Shown here: positions 1-8,994 of the stretch, piece after piece
How the letters are laid out: each line of letters begins with the position of its first letter
How positions within the stretch are numbered: the first letter of the stretch is position 1
Assembly: GCA_020160935.1 (NCBI GenBank)
Contig: JAIUPL010000030.1
Coordinates: 1-62,565 of the forward strand
Length of the DNA stretch: 62,565 bases
Direction of reading: 5' to 3'
Origin: Bacteroidota bacterium
GTDB taxonomy: Bacteria > Bacteroidota > Bacteroidia > Chitinophagales > Saprospiraceae
Position numbers and translations under genes: made by a program
The notes under the pieces: generated by a model
Seen by the model: the letters and a program-made list of their open reading frames with translations, nothing else
What the model was told of the DNA's origin: nothing
Database searches by the model: none

Positions 1-260
1 GCGACTGGAACCAGGGCCGCATCATCGCCTATCCCAGCAACACGATTCAGTATTGGCTCAACGGGTTTAAAGTGCTGGAATACGAACGCAAGTCCAACAT
101 TTTCAAGGCATTGGTGGCCCGCAGCAAGTACGAAAAGTTTGATGGTTTCGGGATGAACGACGCTGGCCCGATCCTTTTGCAGGACCACGGCAATGCCGTT
201 CGGTTTCGCAGCCTGAAAATTCGGGTTTTGACGGAGTCGCCGGCATCCTGCAACGAATGA
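1..260 (+). CDS. DUF1080 (3-keto-disaccharide hydrolase-like) protein, C-terminal fragment
   Basis: The reading frame enters from the left edge with its first full codon at base 3 and ends at TGA 258-260, so only about 85 residues are visible. The visible part has the tail of the DUF1080 jelly-roll fold: an Asn-Gly-containing strand followed by the ending DHGNAVRFRSLKIRVL, which matches the usual DHGN-VRFRNIKIR end of the family. DUF1080 proteins act on glycosides whose sugar has been oxidised at C3, usually beside Gfo/Idh/MocA oxidoreductases, and one follows here 35 bases downstream. The pairing supports a role in keto-sugar catabolism. Substrate and localisation cannot be judged because the N-terminus is missing. 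Confidence 0.7.
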   Translation, partial: DWNQGRIIAYPSNTIQYWLNGFKVLEYERKSNIFKALVARSKYEKFDGFGMNDAGPILLQDHGNAVRFRSLKIRVLTESPASCNE

Positions 261-295
261 TTAGTTTCACCACCCCATTTCATAAAAAATCCGAT

Positions 296-1636
296 ATGAA
301 AAGAAGAAAATTCATCAAAAACACCGCCATGGCTTCTGCGGCTATGGCATTCAGCGCCCAGTCGTATGCCCGCATCATGGGCGCCAACGACCGCGTGCGC
401 GTCGGGGTGGTCGGCTTTTCCGATCGTTTTAAAAGTTCGCTGCTACCGCCTTTTCTCAGCCTGCAAAAAGAACTGAACTTCGACATTGTGGCGCTTTCCG
501 ATACCTGGAATCGCCGCCGCGACGAAGGACGTGCCCACCTGAAAGAAAAACTCGGGCACGACATCAGCGTTTTTCCCAACAATGAAGCACTCTACGACTC
601 CAAAAGCGTGGATGCAGTGTTTATCAGCACCGCCGATTTCCAGCATGCCGTGCATACCATCGAGGCAGTGCGGGCCGGTTGCGACACCTACACGGAAAAA
701 CCCCTGGCAGAAACCATGGCCGATGCCAGGGCTGTTCTGAAAGCCGTAAAGGAAACAGGCCGCATCGTACAGATTGGTTCCCAGCGGCGCAGCGGCGAAA
801 ACTACCGTGCAGCCGCCGAATTTATCCAGTCGGGGCAGTTTGGGCCGATTGTTATGGTCGAATTGATCTGGAATGTCAACCAGCCCGGCCGCTGGCGCCG
901 CCCTCAACTGGTAGCAAACCTCCAAGAATCGGATGTAGACTGGAAGCGCTTCCTGATCAATCGCCCTTACGAGGATTTTGACCCGCGCAAATACATCGAA
1001 TATCGCCTGTTCTGGCCCTATTCTTCGGGTATTCCCGGCCAGTGGATGAGCCACCAGATCGATACGGTACATTGGTTTTCGGGCTTGCAACACCCACGCA
1101 GTGTGGTGGCCAACGGCGGCATTTACCAATGGAAAGATGGCCGGAAAAATGCAGACACGCTCACAGTAGTGTTCGACTACGGCCCGCAAAACGACCCGAC
1201 ATCGGGCTTTCAGGTGCAGTTTACCTCGCGATTTTCCAATTCGGCGGGCGATACCAAAGAACTGTACTACTCCAATGGCGGCATGATCAACCTCGACACC
1301 AACGAGATCAGTGCCAACGGTGGTTTGCAGGAAAGAGAAGCGTCGGCCATGGGCATGAAACCCAATCTGCTCATCCCGCGAAAAATTGAAGGGCCCAGCG
1401 TGGTGTACGACGCCAATACCGGTTCCGATTCGCACACTTTCAACCATGTAAAAAACTGGATGGAATGTGTGCGCAGCCGCAAACAACCCCATGCGCCCAT
1501 CGAAGCCGGCTATCAACATTCCATCGCCAATATGATGGCCAATGCGGCCTACCGAACGGGCCTGAAAATTACTTTCGACGAACAAAAACAGGAAATAATG
1601 GCCGGCGGAAAGGCCTGGAAGCCATTTAAAAAATAA
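296..1636 (+). CDS. Gfo/Idh/MocA-family oxidoreductase with Tat signal
   Basis: This 446-residue protein begins [19 protein letters not shown], a twin-arginine signal followed by a hydrophobic stretch and an AQSYA-like cleavage region, so it is probably exported folded with its cofactor. A Rossmann start [11 protein letters not shown] follows at about residues 33-43, and [15 protein letters not shown] carries the family's EKP motif whose lysine acts in catalysis. I chose the start at 296 because it gives an intact Tat signal; an in-frame ATG at 257 overlaps the preceding stop and would add 13 unlikely residues. The family oxidises sugars with NAD(P). Between a DUF1080 protein and mannonate dehydratase, a role in sugar-acid or keto-glycoside breakdown is likely; the substrate is unknown. 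Confidence 0.85.
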   Translation: MKRRKFIKNTAMASAAMAFSAQSYARIMGANDRVRVGVVGFSDRFKSSLLPPFLSLQKELNFDIVALSDTWNRRRDEGRAHLKEKLGHDISVFPNNEALYDSKSVDAVFISTADFQHAVHTIEAVRAGCDTYTEKPLAETMADARAVLKAVKETGRIVQIGSQRRSGENYRAAAEFIQSGQFGPIVMVELIWNVNQPGRWRRPQLVANLQESDVDWKRFLINRPYEDFDPRKYIEYRLFWPYSSGIPGQWMSHQIDTVHWFSGLQHPRSVVANGGIYQWKDGRKNADTLTVVFDYGPQNDPTSGFQVQFTSRFSNSAGDTKELYYSNGGMINLDTNEISANGGLQEREASAMGMKPNLLIPRKIEGPSVVYDANTGSDSHTFNHVKNWMECVRSRKQPHAPIEAGYQHSIANMMANAAYRTGLKITFDEQKQEIMAGGKAWKPFKK

Positions 1637-1647
1637 CAGAGCACCCC

Positions 1648-2811
1648 ATGATAAAAATGCACCAGACCATGCGCTGGTACGGCCCGCACGACCCCGTGAG
1701 CCTGCGCGACATCCGGCAGGCAGGCTGTGCAGGTGTGGTCACAGCATTGCACCATATTCCGTATGGCGAAGTGTGGCCCGTTTCGGAAATTGAACAACGC
1801 AAACAACAGGTAGAAGCCGCAGGCATGACCTGGACGGTGATCGAAAGCCTGCCGGTACACGACGATATCAAACGCCAAACCGGGAACTGGAAACAATACA
1901 TCGAAAACTACAAAACCAGTTTGCGCAATGTCGCGGCATGTGGGCTGAAAGTGGTCACCTACAATTTTATGCCCGTGCTCGACTGGCTGCGTACCGACAT
2001 CGAATATGAAATGCCCGATGGAAGCCGCGCCCTGTATTTTGAAAAAGCGGCCTTTGCCGCGTTCGACCTGTTTCTGTTGAAACGCCCAAATGCGGAAAAT
2101 GACTACTCAGAGGCTGAAATTGAAACAGCCCGCAAGAAACTGTCGGGTATGTCAGAGGCAGAAAAGGAGCGGGTTTTTCGCAACCTCCTGCTCGGCTTGC
2201 CCGGCAGCGACGATGCCTTCACACCCGAACTCGTGCTGGCCGAACTTGAAAAATACCGGAACATCGACGCCGATAAACTCCGGCAGCACCTCATCGATTT
2301 TTTGCGGGAAGTGGCGCCTGTGGCGGAGGCTTCCGGCCTGAAGATGGCCATTCACCCCGACGACCCGCCATACCCGGTGCTGGGGCTGCCACGTATTGTG
2401 AGTACCGAACAAGACCTGGCTGATTTGCTGGAAGCCGTGCCCTCCGAGGCAAACGGCCTTTGTTTCTGCACCGGCTCGCTGGGAGCCCGCGCCGACAACC
2501 TGATACCACAAATGCTTCGACGTTTTGGCGACTGCATTCATTTCCTGCACTTGCGCAATACCCGCCGCGATGCTGCCGGCAATTTTTACGAAGCCGATCA
2601 CCTCGATGGAGATACCGATATGGCCGCCGTCATGCAGGAAATTGTACAACTGATGCAACGCACGGGTATTGCTATACCCATGCGCCCCGACCACGGCCAT
2701 CAGATGCTCGACGACTTGAATAAAAAAACCTATCCGGGATATTCGGCCATCGGGCGCCTGCGCGGGCTAGCGGAATTGCGCGGGCTGGAGTTGGGGATCG
2801 GGTACAGGTGA
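1648..2811 (+). CDS. uxuA: Mannonate dehydratase
   Basis: This 387-residue protein matches UxuA along its whole length. UxuA dehydrates D-mannonate to 2-keto-3-deoxygluconate in glucuronate catabolism (EC 4.2.1.8). Characteristic stretches are [19 protein letters not shown] and [13 protein letters not shown] near the N-terminus, [13 protein letters not shown] in the middle, [20 protein letters not shown] (metal-site region) and [14 protein letters not shown] near the C-terminus. It lies 11 bases after the oxidoreductase on the same strand, so co-transcription is likely. Codon 4 (ATG 1657) is an alternative start that fits the usual family N-terminus equally well. A ggcaa-word repeat begins almost at its stop codon. 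Confidence 0.96.
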   Translation: MIKMHQTMRWYGPHDPVSLRDIRQAGCAGVVTALHHIPYGEVWPVSEIEQRKQQVEAAGMTWTVIESLPVHDDIKRQTGNWKQYIENYKTSLRNVAACGLKVVTYNFMPVLDWLRTDIEYEMPDGSRALYFEKAAFAAFDLFLLKRPNAENDYSEAEIETARKKLSGMSEAEKERVFRNLLLGLPGSDDAFTPELVLAELEKYRNIDADKLRQHLIDFLREVAPVAEASGLKMAIHPDDPPYPVLGLPRIVSTEQDLADLLEAVPSEANGLCFCTGSLGARADNLIPQMLRRFGDCIHFLHLRNTRRDAAGNFYEADHLDGDTDMAAVMQEIVQLMQRTGIAIPMRPDHGHQMLDDLNKKTYPGYSAIGRLRGLAELRGLELGIGYR

Positions 2812-2820
2812 AAAGGGAGA

Positions 2821-2863
2821 AAAGGCAAAAAACAAGAGGCAAGGGGCAAAAGGCAAAGGGCAA
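2821..2863. repeat. ggcaa-word repeat (single arm) after uxuA
   Basis: Purine-rich words of the form AGAGGCA, AGGGGCA and AAAGGCA are strung together directly after the uxuA stop. The same vocabulary reappears in a larger two-armed copy at 33001-33201. No complementary arm is present here, so this copy alone would not form a hairpin. Confidence 0.7.
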
Positions 2864-2901
2864 TTTCTTGAACATTTAGGTGAATCAGGGGTTAAAGACC
2901 C

Positions 2902-2934
2902 TTTTGAACCCTCGCAAAAGACCTGTTACCTTTA
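2902..2934 (+). promoter_or_regulatory. Bacteroidota-type promoter of lpxK
   Basis: TTTTG (2902-2906) is followed after 20 bases by TACCTTTA (2927-2934), one mismatch from the TAnnTTTG -7 element. It predicts transcription starting just before the ATG at 2949 and argues against longer upstream starts for lpxK. Confidence 0.65.
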
Positions 2935-2948
2935 CCGCATCAACATTC

Positions 2949-4016
2949 ATGTCAGAAGATATCGTCATTCGGGTTTTGCTGTTGCCATTTTCCCTGTTGT
3001 ATGGAATAGGCATTGGGCTCCGCGACCTGCTTTACCGCGTCGGAGTGCTGCGCAGCGTCCGATTTGATATTCCAGTCATTTCGGTGGGCAATCTGTCGGT
3101 TGGCGGGGCGGGCAAATCGCCCCACATCGAATACCTGTTGGGATGGCTGGGACAATACATCGATGTAGCCGTGCTGAGCCGGGGATACGGGCGCAAAACG
3201 ATGGGGTATCGGGCTGTGAGCACGATCGATACCGCCGAACAAGCGGGAGACGAACCCTTGCAATTCAAAAGAAAATTTCCGGATGCTGCCATCAGCGTGA
3301 GCGAAAGCAGGGCGCTGGGAGTGCCGGAATTGGTGAAATACAACCCGGGCCTGCAATGCGTATTGCTCGACGATGCGTTTCAGCACTTGGCTGTCACACC
3401 GGGGCTCAATATTATGCTGACGGAATACAGCCGGCCTTTCACCCGCGATTGGCTATTGCCTTCCGGCCGGCTTCGTGAATGGCGCTACGGATACCGCCGC
3501 GCCGATGTTATTGTGGTAAGCAAATGCCCCCCGGAAATGACCAATCGCCAGCGGCGCGAAATGCTGGCAGAAATAGACCCTTATTCACACCAAAAAGTGT
3601 TCTTTTCCCGCTATGAATACGGACAACCGTATCACATACTACATCCGGAAGACAAACGCCCTTTTGATCTTCAAACCGACATGCTGCTGCTCAGCGCTAT
3701 TGCCAATACCGACTATTTGCTGGCGTACCTCGGCGAACAGGCCAAATCCGTACAAACCCTCGAGTTTGTAGACCATCATTATTTCAAGGAAGAGGACTTG
3801 ATAGAGATGAAACGTCGTTTTGAACGCATGGACTCGAAAAACAAGATCATTGTAACAACCGAAAAGGATGCTGCTCGACTGGAGTTGCACCGTGATTTTT
3901 TCCTCGAACACCGCCTTCCGGTATATGTATTACCTGTACAGGTCGCTTTTTGCGACGACGATGAAGCCGGTTTTCAGGAAGCAGTGAAGTCTTTTATGCT
4001 GGGGTTTAAAGTGTGA
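2949..4016 (+). CDS. lpxK: Tetraacyldisaccharide 4'-kinase
   Basis: This is a 355-residue inner-membrane-associated kinase of lipid A assembly that adds the 4'-phosphate to tetraacyldisaccharide-1-phosphate. An N-terminal hydrophobic helix (IVIRVLLLPFSLLYGIGIGL) precedes the family's P-loop GNLSVGGAGKSPH at about residues 46-58, then VAVLSRGYGRK and the acidic LLDDAFQH motif. Length is normal for LpxK. The chosen start sits about 15 bases after a good -7 element; a 23-residue extension to 2880 would run through that promoter. It stands alone in its transcription unit, with the convergent hydrolase gene downstream and an inverted repeat filling the gap between the two stops. Confidence 0.94.
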   Translation: MSEDIVIRVLLLPFSLLYGIGIGLRDLLYRVGVLRSVRFDIPVISVGNLSVGGAGKSPHIEYLLGWLGQYIDVAVLSRGYGRKTMGYRAVSTIDTAEQAGDEPLQFKRKFPDAAISVSESRALGVPELVKYNPGLQCVLLDDAFQHLAVTPGLNIMLTEYSRPFTRDWLLPSGRLREWRYGYRRADVIVVSKCPPEMTNRQRREMLAEIDPYSHQKVFFSRYEYGQPYHILHPEDKRPFDLQTDMLLLSAIANTDYLLAYLGEQAKSVQTLEFVDHHYFKEEDLIEMKRRFERMDSKNKIIVTTEKDAARLELHRDFFLEHRLPVYVLPVQVAFCDDDEAGFQEAVKSFMLGFKV

Positions 4017-4134
4017 AACACGGATTACGCGGAGAAAGGCGGATTGCACGGATTGGATTTGGAAGAAAGAAGAAATGGTTCCATACCAGAAATCCAATCC
4101 GTGCAATCCGCAACTATCTGTGTAATCCGTGTTC
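4015..4134. repeat. Inverted repeat filling the gap between two convergent stop codons
   Basis: Left arm 4015-4060 and right arm 4090-4134 are complementary except for a block in the middle (GGAGAAAG against AACTATCTG). The arms are built of GGATT-containing words (acGGATTACg, gcGGATTGCa, cGGATTGGATTT). The element starts inside the lpxK TGA and ends one base before the stop of the opposing hydrolase gene, so it occupies the whole intergenic space. It could act as a bidirectional terminator, although neither side has a strong T-tract. Confidence 0.8.
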
Positions 4135-4135
4135 C

Positions 4136-5266
4136 CTATTTATGCATTTCCACCGCAGCCGGCCCTGAAGTCTGGGCGGGCACTACACTTGCTGCCTGTT
4201 TATCGGTGGGCAAGAACACCTGCATCGGTCGCATGTGTATACCATTCGACCAGCAACCGAGGTAGCATTGCTCGGGTGTGTTGCCGAAGGCAATGTGTTC
4301 GTTGCAGCCGTTGCGCGTATAATCCATCAGCGCATCGCCGAATTTCCAGTAGCAGTTAAAATCCACTTCGTTGAGTCGGGAAGTCATGAGTACCCGTTTG
4401 GCCGTGTAGTTGCGTACGCCGGTATCAAAGTCGAGGTCGTAGCAGTACGGCTCGGAATGCGAGGCCAGCACCCAGCGGTGACCGGTGGTGTCGCGGTCGC
4501 GGCGTTGGAGGACCAGGTTGCGCTGGGGCGTGTTGACGGCCGTTTCAAAAACCAGGCGGCCAAATTCCTGGCCCACCACGTAGTCGTCTTCTCCTACTAC
4601 TACTACCATCGCCATATCGGAAGGCATATGGCAGTAATCGCTCAGTCGGGCGCCTTTGAACGGCCCGCTTCCAGGCTCGCAGAGCAACACGGATGCCGGC
4701 TTGGGGATGCGGTATTTTTCCCAGTGACAGGCCAGGTTGCTGACGATGACGCCACCATAAGAATGTCCGATATAGGCCACCTTGTCAGTACGGGGCTTCA
4801 CATGGCCGTCTTTTTCCAGTGCTTTCAGCGCATCGCGGATGCCTTTTGCGGCATTTTGCGGGAAGCCGTCGGGGCGGGGCCACACCAGGTTTTTCTGATA
4901 GCGGGGGTAAATGACAATATTACCTTTGGCGACGAGGTGTTTGATCCATTTGCCATAAGCCATGGGGTTGTAGGCGCCATAGCCGTGCATAAAGACCACG
5001 ACTTCGGCAGAATCGGGTTGCGGGTCACGCGGCTCGAACAGCCAGTAACCGTCGGCTGCTGTAGCATGGTCGAAAAAGGCCACCGACTGGTGCGTGTACT
5101 CTGCACCACCGGGCCCGTAAGCAGGCTGTCCGGGATATGGCGTCGATTGTGCAGCGGCGAATATGCCCCTCAACAGCAATGGAGACATAGGGAACACCGT
5201 TCTCAAAAATTGTCTGAAACTACGCCCTTTTTTGTACGGGCGTTCTATAAATTGACTTGTACTCAT
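4136..5266 (-). CDS. Secreted alpha/beta hydrolase
   Basis: With the start at 5266 the protein has 376 residues. A basic N-terminus (YKKGRSFRQFLR) followed by a short hydrophobic stretch ending AAAQS suggests export. The alpha/beta-hydrolase landmarks are VVVFMHGYGAYNP (oxyanion region, about residue 94) and the nucleophile elbow GHSYGG with Ser169. The central FEPRDP and late CDS regions do not identify a substrate. ATGs at 5269 and 5272 are equally possible starts; the longer frame up to 5419 runs across the upstream promoter region and is unlikely. Chlorophyllase-, esterase- and cutinase-like families share this layout, so I call only the fold. It converges on lpxK. Confidence 0.75.
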   Translation of the reverse strand: MSTSQFIERPYKKGRSFRQFLRTVFPMSPLLLRGIFAAAQSTPYPGQPAYGPGGAEYTHQSVAFFDHATAADGYWLFEPRDPQPDSAEVVVFMHGYGAYNPMAYGKWIKHLVAKGNIVIYPRYQKNLVWPRPDGFPQNAAKGIRDALKALEKDGHVKPRTDKVAYIGHSYGGVIVSNLACHWEKYRIPKPASVLLCEPGSGPFKGARLSDYCHMPSDMAMVVVVGEDDYVVGQEFGRLVFETAVNTPQRNLVLQRRDRDTTGHRWVLASHSEPYCYDLDFDTGVRNYTAKRVLMTSRLNEVDFNCYWKFGDALMDYTRNGCNEHIAFGNTPEQCYLGCWSNGIHMRPMQVFLPTDKQAASVVPAQTSGPAAVEMHK

Positions 5267-5349
5267 CATCATAATTAAAGAGACGTTTAAACGCTCAAAA
5301 TGCCTCTTTCGTTTACAAAAAATCGATAAAAGCCCGGAAAGGAAGGACG

Positions 5350-5357
5350 TATCTTTG
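5350..5357 (+). promoter_or_regulatory. -7 element TATCTTTG upstream of the dipeptidase gene
   Basis: TATCTTTG is a perfect TAnnTTTG match 69 bases before the ATG at 5426. No good TTTG is seen at the -33 distance, so this rests on the -7 box alone. Confidence 0.5.
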
Positions 5358-5425
5358 TCCGGCAACTGAAATAAGAACCGGATCGGCACGTTTTCCCGGC
5401 CTGCCATGAAACACAACACATTACC

Positions 5426-6214
5426 ATGAAAATACTGCCCGTACTTTTATTCCTGTCACTTCCATTGTTTGCCTGCCAGTCGGAGCAGCCAAAGCCGCCG
5501 GCCAATCCCATCGCTGCTTTACCACAAGAGACGGCGTCCATCGATACCATCGCTCCTCCCAAGCCCTCGCCCAATCCGGAAGCGAGTCCGCAGTCGGAAA
5601 CGCAGCAAAAGGATGCCAACGCCGGGTACAAATCTGGCAGTAGCGCTGCCACAGGCATTGCACAGGGCGGATTTTCGGATGTGGCTGTGCTCGACCCTGG
5701 CATTCGGCTGGATATCCGATATGCTACGGCCAATAATTTCACCAAGTCGAAAATATATGATTGCCCCCGCTGCCTCTTGAGGCCGGAAGCAGCAGAAGCC
5801 CTTGTAAAAGCGAACAAGGCACTCAAAGCAAAAGGATATGCACTAAAAATGTTCGATTGCTACCGCCCCAGGCCTTATCAGCAACGCCTTTGGGACAAGG
5901 TACCCGACCCTGATTACGTGACGCCTCCCACGAAAGGCTCCATGCACAGCCGTGGGGCGGCCGTCGACCTGACCATTGTGGATATGCAGGGCCGTGAACT
6001 GGAAATGGGTACGCCCTACGATTTCTTTGGAAAGGAAGCACATACCGACTACAAAGGTTTGTCGGCCAGGGTGCAGGCCAACCGCGATTTGTTGCGCACT
6101 ACACTGGAAGCCGTAGGATTCAAAGGCATTCGCACAGAATGGTGGCATTTTTCCTATCAAAAACGCAGTTACCCTTTGTCGGACTACGTGTGGCCCTGCC
6201 CCGATGACAAATAG
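5426..6214 (+). CDS. D-alanyl-D-alanine dipeptidase (VanX/DdpX-like), lipoprotein
   Basis: The 262-residue protein begins with a lipoprotein signal ending LPLFAC (Cys17), followed by a Pro/Gln/Ser-rich linker to about residue 80 and a peptidase M15D domain. The zinc site is complete: SMHSRGAAVDLT supplies His174 and Asp181, and TEWWHF supplies His241, with Glu238 as catalytic base. The substrate-binding DCYRPR motif is also present. The family hydrolyses D-Ala-D-Ala and is used in cell-wall recycling or glycopeptide resistance. With no vanH/vanA-like genes nearby, wall recycling in the periplasm is the more likely job. The next gene starts 20 bases downstream. Confidence 0.9.
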   Translation: MKILPVLLFLSLPLFACQSEQPKPPANPIAALPQETASIDTIAPPKPSPNPEASPQSETQQKDANAGYKSGSSAATGIAQGGFSDVAVLDPGIRLDIRYATANNFTKSKIYDCPRCLLRPEAAEALVKANKALKAKGYALKMFDCYRPRPYQQRLWDKVPDPDYVTPPTKGSMHSRGAAVDLTIVDMQGRELEMGTPYDFFGKEAHTDYKGLSARVQANRDLLRTTLEAVGFKGIRTEWWHFSYQKRSYPLSDYVWPCPDDK

Positions 6215-6234
6215 ACGCTTTTTCTTCCGTTGTT

Positions 6235-6900
6235 ATGGATATTATTTTTGAAGACTATTACCTGCTTGCCATCAATAAACCGGCGGGCCTTTCTTCCGAA
6301 AGCGGTAAAGAGCGGCACCCTTCGGCCGAGCAGGAGGCTTTGCTTTATTTTACAAAGGCACTGCAACAGCATTCGACCTCGAAACGGCTCAAGGAGACAC
6401 CGTATTTGCGTGCGGTACATCGACTCGACCGGGTGTCCAGTGGCGTACTGCTTTTTGCAAAAACAAAACAGGCATTGCAGGCGCTGATGCAACAATTCGA
6501 GCAACGCAGTGTACAAAAAGTGTATCATGCAGTACTGGAAAAACAGCCACCCTCGCCATCGGGCCAGTTGCTTCACTGGCTGCTGAAAGACGATACCGGC
6601 CGAAAGGCGCTGGTGTCGGACGTGCAGGTACGCAACAGCCAACAGGCGCTGTTGGAATACAAAACCCTCTCGGTCGGCCCCCAATCGGTTTTGGTGGAAG
6701 TGTACCCCTCCACCGGTCGTTTTCACCAGATACGCGCGCAGTTTGCGCATGTAGGATGTCCCATTGCAGGAGATATTGCCTATGGTGGCCGCCCCTGGAA
6801 AGAGTATCAAATAAAACTCCATGCGCAGCGGCTGACCTTTCATCATCCAAAAACCGGTACTCCAATGACCCTGGAAGCCCCGGCGCCCGAGGGATTTTGA
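6235..6900 (+). CDS. RluA-family pseudouridine synthase
   Basis: This compact 221-residue enzyme lacks an S4 domain and consists of the catalytic fold alone. It opens with FEDYYLLAINKPAGLSSE, has the catalytic motif AVHRLDRVSSG with Asp65, and closes with the RFHQIRAQFAHVGCPIAGD motif typical of RluA/RluC/RluD/TruC relatives. It should isomerise uridine in rRNA or tRNA; the target cannot be told from sequence. It follows the dipeptidase at 20 bases and precedes the secretion plug gene, so these may share a transcript. Confidence 0.9.
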   Translation: MDIIFEDYYLLAINKPAGLSSESGKERHPSAEQEALLYFTKALQQHSTSKRLKETPYLRAVHRLDRVSSGVLLFAKTKQALQALMQQFEQRSVQKVYHAVLEKQPPSPSGQLLHWLLKDDTGRKALVSDVQVRNSQQALLEYKTLSVGPQSVLVEVYPSTGRFHQIRAQFAHVGCPIAGDIAYGGRPWKEYQIKLHAQRLTFHHPKTGTPMTLEAPAPEGF

Positions 6901-6951
6901 ACGAACAGGCAAGAAATGAGACCTTTATACGTTTATGACGTCTTTTACACT

Positions 6952-8217
6952 ATGAAAACGCGATTATTACAGTCTTTTTTCTGTTTGTTGCCTCTCTTTC
7001 TGAGTGCGCAAAACGAAACGGAAAACAATATTTTTGATGAAGATATTCGGACAGTACAGTTCCAGTTGACCAACTCTCCGCTATCGCTCCCAATGGTCGA
7101 TTACCCTACGCGCCCCAGTGCGTTGATGCTTGAATTCGACCACATGGGAGAAGACATCAAAGATTACAAATACACGCTGGTGCATTGCAACAGCGACTGG
7201 CAACCCTCCGATCTGGTTGACAACCAATACCTCGACGGGTTTTTGGAAGACCGAATCACCAACATCCAGAGTTCGTTCAATACGCTCAAACAATACACCC
7301 ATTACATGTTGCCGCTGCCCAACGGCAATATGCGCTGGAGTAAATCGGGCAACTACCTGCTGAAAGTGTTCGATGTAGATGAAGGCGATGAACTGGTGTT
7401 GGTGCGCCGATTTATGGTAGTAGAACCTACCTGGCGTATCGCTGCGCAATTTGTCCGCACAGCCAAGGTGAGCAAGTACAATACGCACCACGAAATTGAT
7501 TTCAGTGTAAAACCCAAGGGCGAACGCATTTCAAATCCTCAAAACGACGTAAAAGCGTTTGTGCTGCAAAACGGCCGTTGGGACAATGCGATCGGACCCA
7601 TCAAACCCTACATCACCCGCGGCGAGGATATTGTGTACGACTATCAGGATGAGATCGTATTCCCGGCGGGAAAGGAATTTCGTTTTTTCGATATGCGCAC
7701 CTTCGATGTGCGCGGCGAACGTGTAAAAGGCATTGCCGAAAAATATGACTATTACGAAGTAACCCTGCAACGCGACGAATCGCGATTCGACCGGGCCGCT
7801 ACATTTCGGGAAGATGCAGACGGGCGATTTGTGATCGATAACCGCAATTACAACCAGACGCTCCTGCAATGTGATTATGCCAAAGTGCTGTTCTCGCTCG
7901 ACCGCAATGCACCCCTGGAAGATGAAGATGTATATGTTTTCGGAGAATTGTCGGATTGGCAACTGAAACCCGAATTCAAAATGGAGTACAGTGCCGAGGC
8001 AAAAGCCTACTATTGCGAGCCGTTTCTGAAACAGGGCTATTACAACTATCAGTATATCGTGGTAGACCGCAAAACAGGCGTGGAAGACACCGATGGATTC
8101 GAAGGCAACTGGTATGAAACGGGAAATCAGTACACTATTCTGGTTTATTTCCGACCTTTCGGCGCCCGATACGACCGGCTCATGGGTGCGGCCACGCTTA
8201 AAAGCGGCCGCCAGTGA
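6952..8217 (+). CDS. Type IX secretion system plug protein (former DUF5103)
   Basis: The 421-residue protein starts MKTRLLQSFFCLLPLFLSAQ, a clear Sec signal, which is why I take ATG 6952 over the upstream ATG 6916. The mature N-terminal domain shows the family hallmarks: RTVQFQLTNSPLSLPMV, LEFDHMGEDIKDYKYTLVHCNSDWQPSDL, and FNTLKQYTHYMLPLPNGNMRWSKSGNY split over residues 100-135. The C-terminal half has EDVYVFGELSDWQ and GYYNYQYIVVD strands. In the T9SS, this protein plugs the outer-membrane translocon SprA. A T9SS substrate-like giant protein is encoded at 51.4-57.8 kb, consistent with an active system. Confidence 0.88.
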   Translation: MKTRLLQSFFCLLPLFLSAQNETENNIFDEDIRTVQFQLTNSPLSLPMVDYPTRPSALMLEFDHMGEDIKDYKYTLVHCNSDWQPSDLVDNQYLDGFLEDRITNIQSSFNTLKQYTHYMLPLPNGNMRWSKSGNYLLKVFDVDEGDELVLVRRFMVVEPTWRIAAQFVRTAKVSKYNTHHEIDFSVKPKGERISNPQNDVKAFVLQNGRWDNAIGPIKPYITRGEDIVYDYQDEIVFPAGKEFRFFDMRTFDVRGERVKGIAEKYDYYEVTLQRDESRFDRAATFREDADGRFVIDNRNYNQTLLQCDYAKVLFSLDRNAPLEDEDVYVFGELSDWQLKPEFKMEYSAEAKAYYCEPFLKQGYYNYQYIVVDRKTGVEDTDGFEGNWYETGNQYTILVYFRPFGARYDRLMGAATLKSGRQ

Positions 8218-8273
8218 ACGCCGGACGGTTTATTCTGTTTATCAAATGACTGTCGAGCAACAATCGCCTACCA

Positions 8274-8308
8274 ACTGACGACTGTTGACTGTTGACTGAC
8301 GACTCTAC
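8274..8308 (+). repeat. In-register heptamers ACTGACG/ACTGTTG before the response regulator
   Basis: Four tandem heptamers (ACTGACG, ACTGTTG, ACTGTTG, ACTGACG) and a degenerate fifth (ACTCTAC) end four bases before the ATG at 8312. The words belong to the same family as the repeats at 26757-26909 and 58062-58110. Confidence 0.85.
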
Positions 8309-8311
8309 ATT

Positions 8312-8959
8312 ATGATTCGCATTTTTATAGCCGACGATCACGTCATGTTTGCTGAAGGCGTGGAAAGTTTGTTGGTAGGTGAGCCCGACTTTTTACTCAC
8401 AGGTAAAGCCGGTACGGCCGCCGATACGCTCAAACACGTGCGCCTCAACCCGCCCGATGTGCTTTTGCTCGACATCAACCTGCCCGACCAATCGGGTATG
8501 GAGGTATGTAAAATACTCCGGGAAGAGCAGCCCGACCTGAAAATTCTGGTGCTTTCCATGTTCAGCGAGGAAAGTTACATCACGGCCATGCTGGGCCTGG
8601 GCGCCCAAGGCTACCTGCTCAAAAACACAGGCAAAGTAGAACTATGCAACGCCATACGCACCCTGGTGACCGGGAAAACATATTTCTGCCAGGAAGTAAC
8701 CGATGTGGTCATGCGAGGCCTTATGCACAGCCGTACCGCTTCTACTTCCAAGGAAAATCCGAAAATCAGCCGTCGGGAAAAAGAAGTACTGCGTTTGATC
8801 GTTGAAGAGAAAACGACGCAGGAAATTGCTTCCGAACTGTTCATTTCTGAAAAAACCGTGGAAAGCCACCGCGCTGCCCTGCTGGCCAAACTGGGCGTTC
8901 GAAACACTGCTGGCCTGGTAAAATCGGCCCTGCAACTCAAACTTCTGGAAGGCGAATAA
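8312..8959 (+). CDS. NarL/FixJ-type response regulator
   Basis: This is a 215-residue two-component regulator. The receiver domain (about 1-120) has the acidic pair Asp8-Asp9, phosphoacceptor Asp54 in DVLLLDINLP, and the late Lys in YLLKN. The output domain (about 145-215) is a LuxR-type helix-turn-helix: ISRREKEVLRLIVEEKTTQEIA, then SELFISEKTVESHRAALLAKLG split by the turn. It binds DNA when phosphorylated, probably by the kinase encoded 35 bases downstream. Heptamer repeats lie directly before its start codon. Confidence 0.95.
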   Translation: MIRIFIADDHVMFAEGVESLLVGEPDFLLTGKAGTAADTLKHVRLNPPDVLLLDINLPDQSGMEVCKILREEQPDLKILVLSMFSEESYITAMLGLGAQGYLLKNTGKVELCNAIRTLVTGKTYFCQEVTDVVMRGLMHSRTASTSKENPKISRREKEVLRLIVEEKTTQEIASELFISEKTVESHRAALLAKLGVRNTAGLVKSALQLKLLEGE

Positions 8960-8994
8960 ACCTCTTTCTACCCAACCGATACAAATCCTCGTTC

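Noticed and set aside
4136-4640. Start of the lpxK-opposing hydrolase gene at 5419
   Set aside because: The first 51 codons of that frame cross the promoter region of the dipeptidase gene and give no sensible leader peptide; starts near 5266-5272 fit better.
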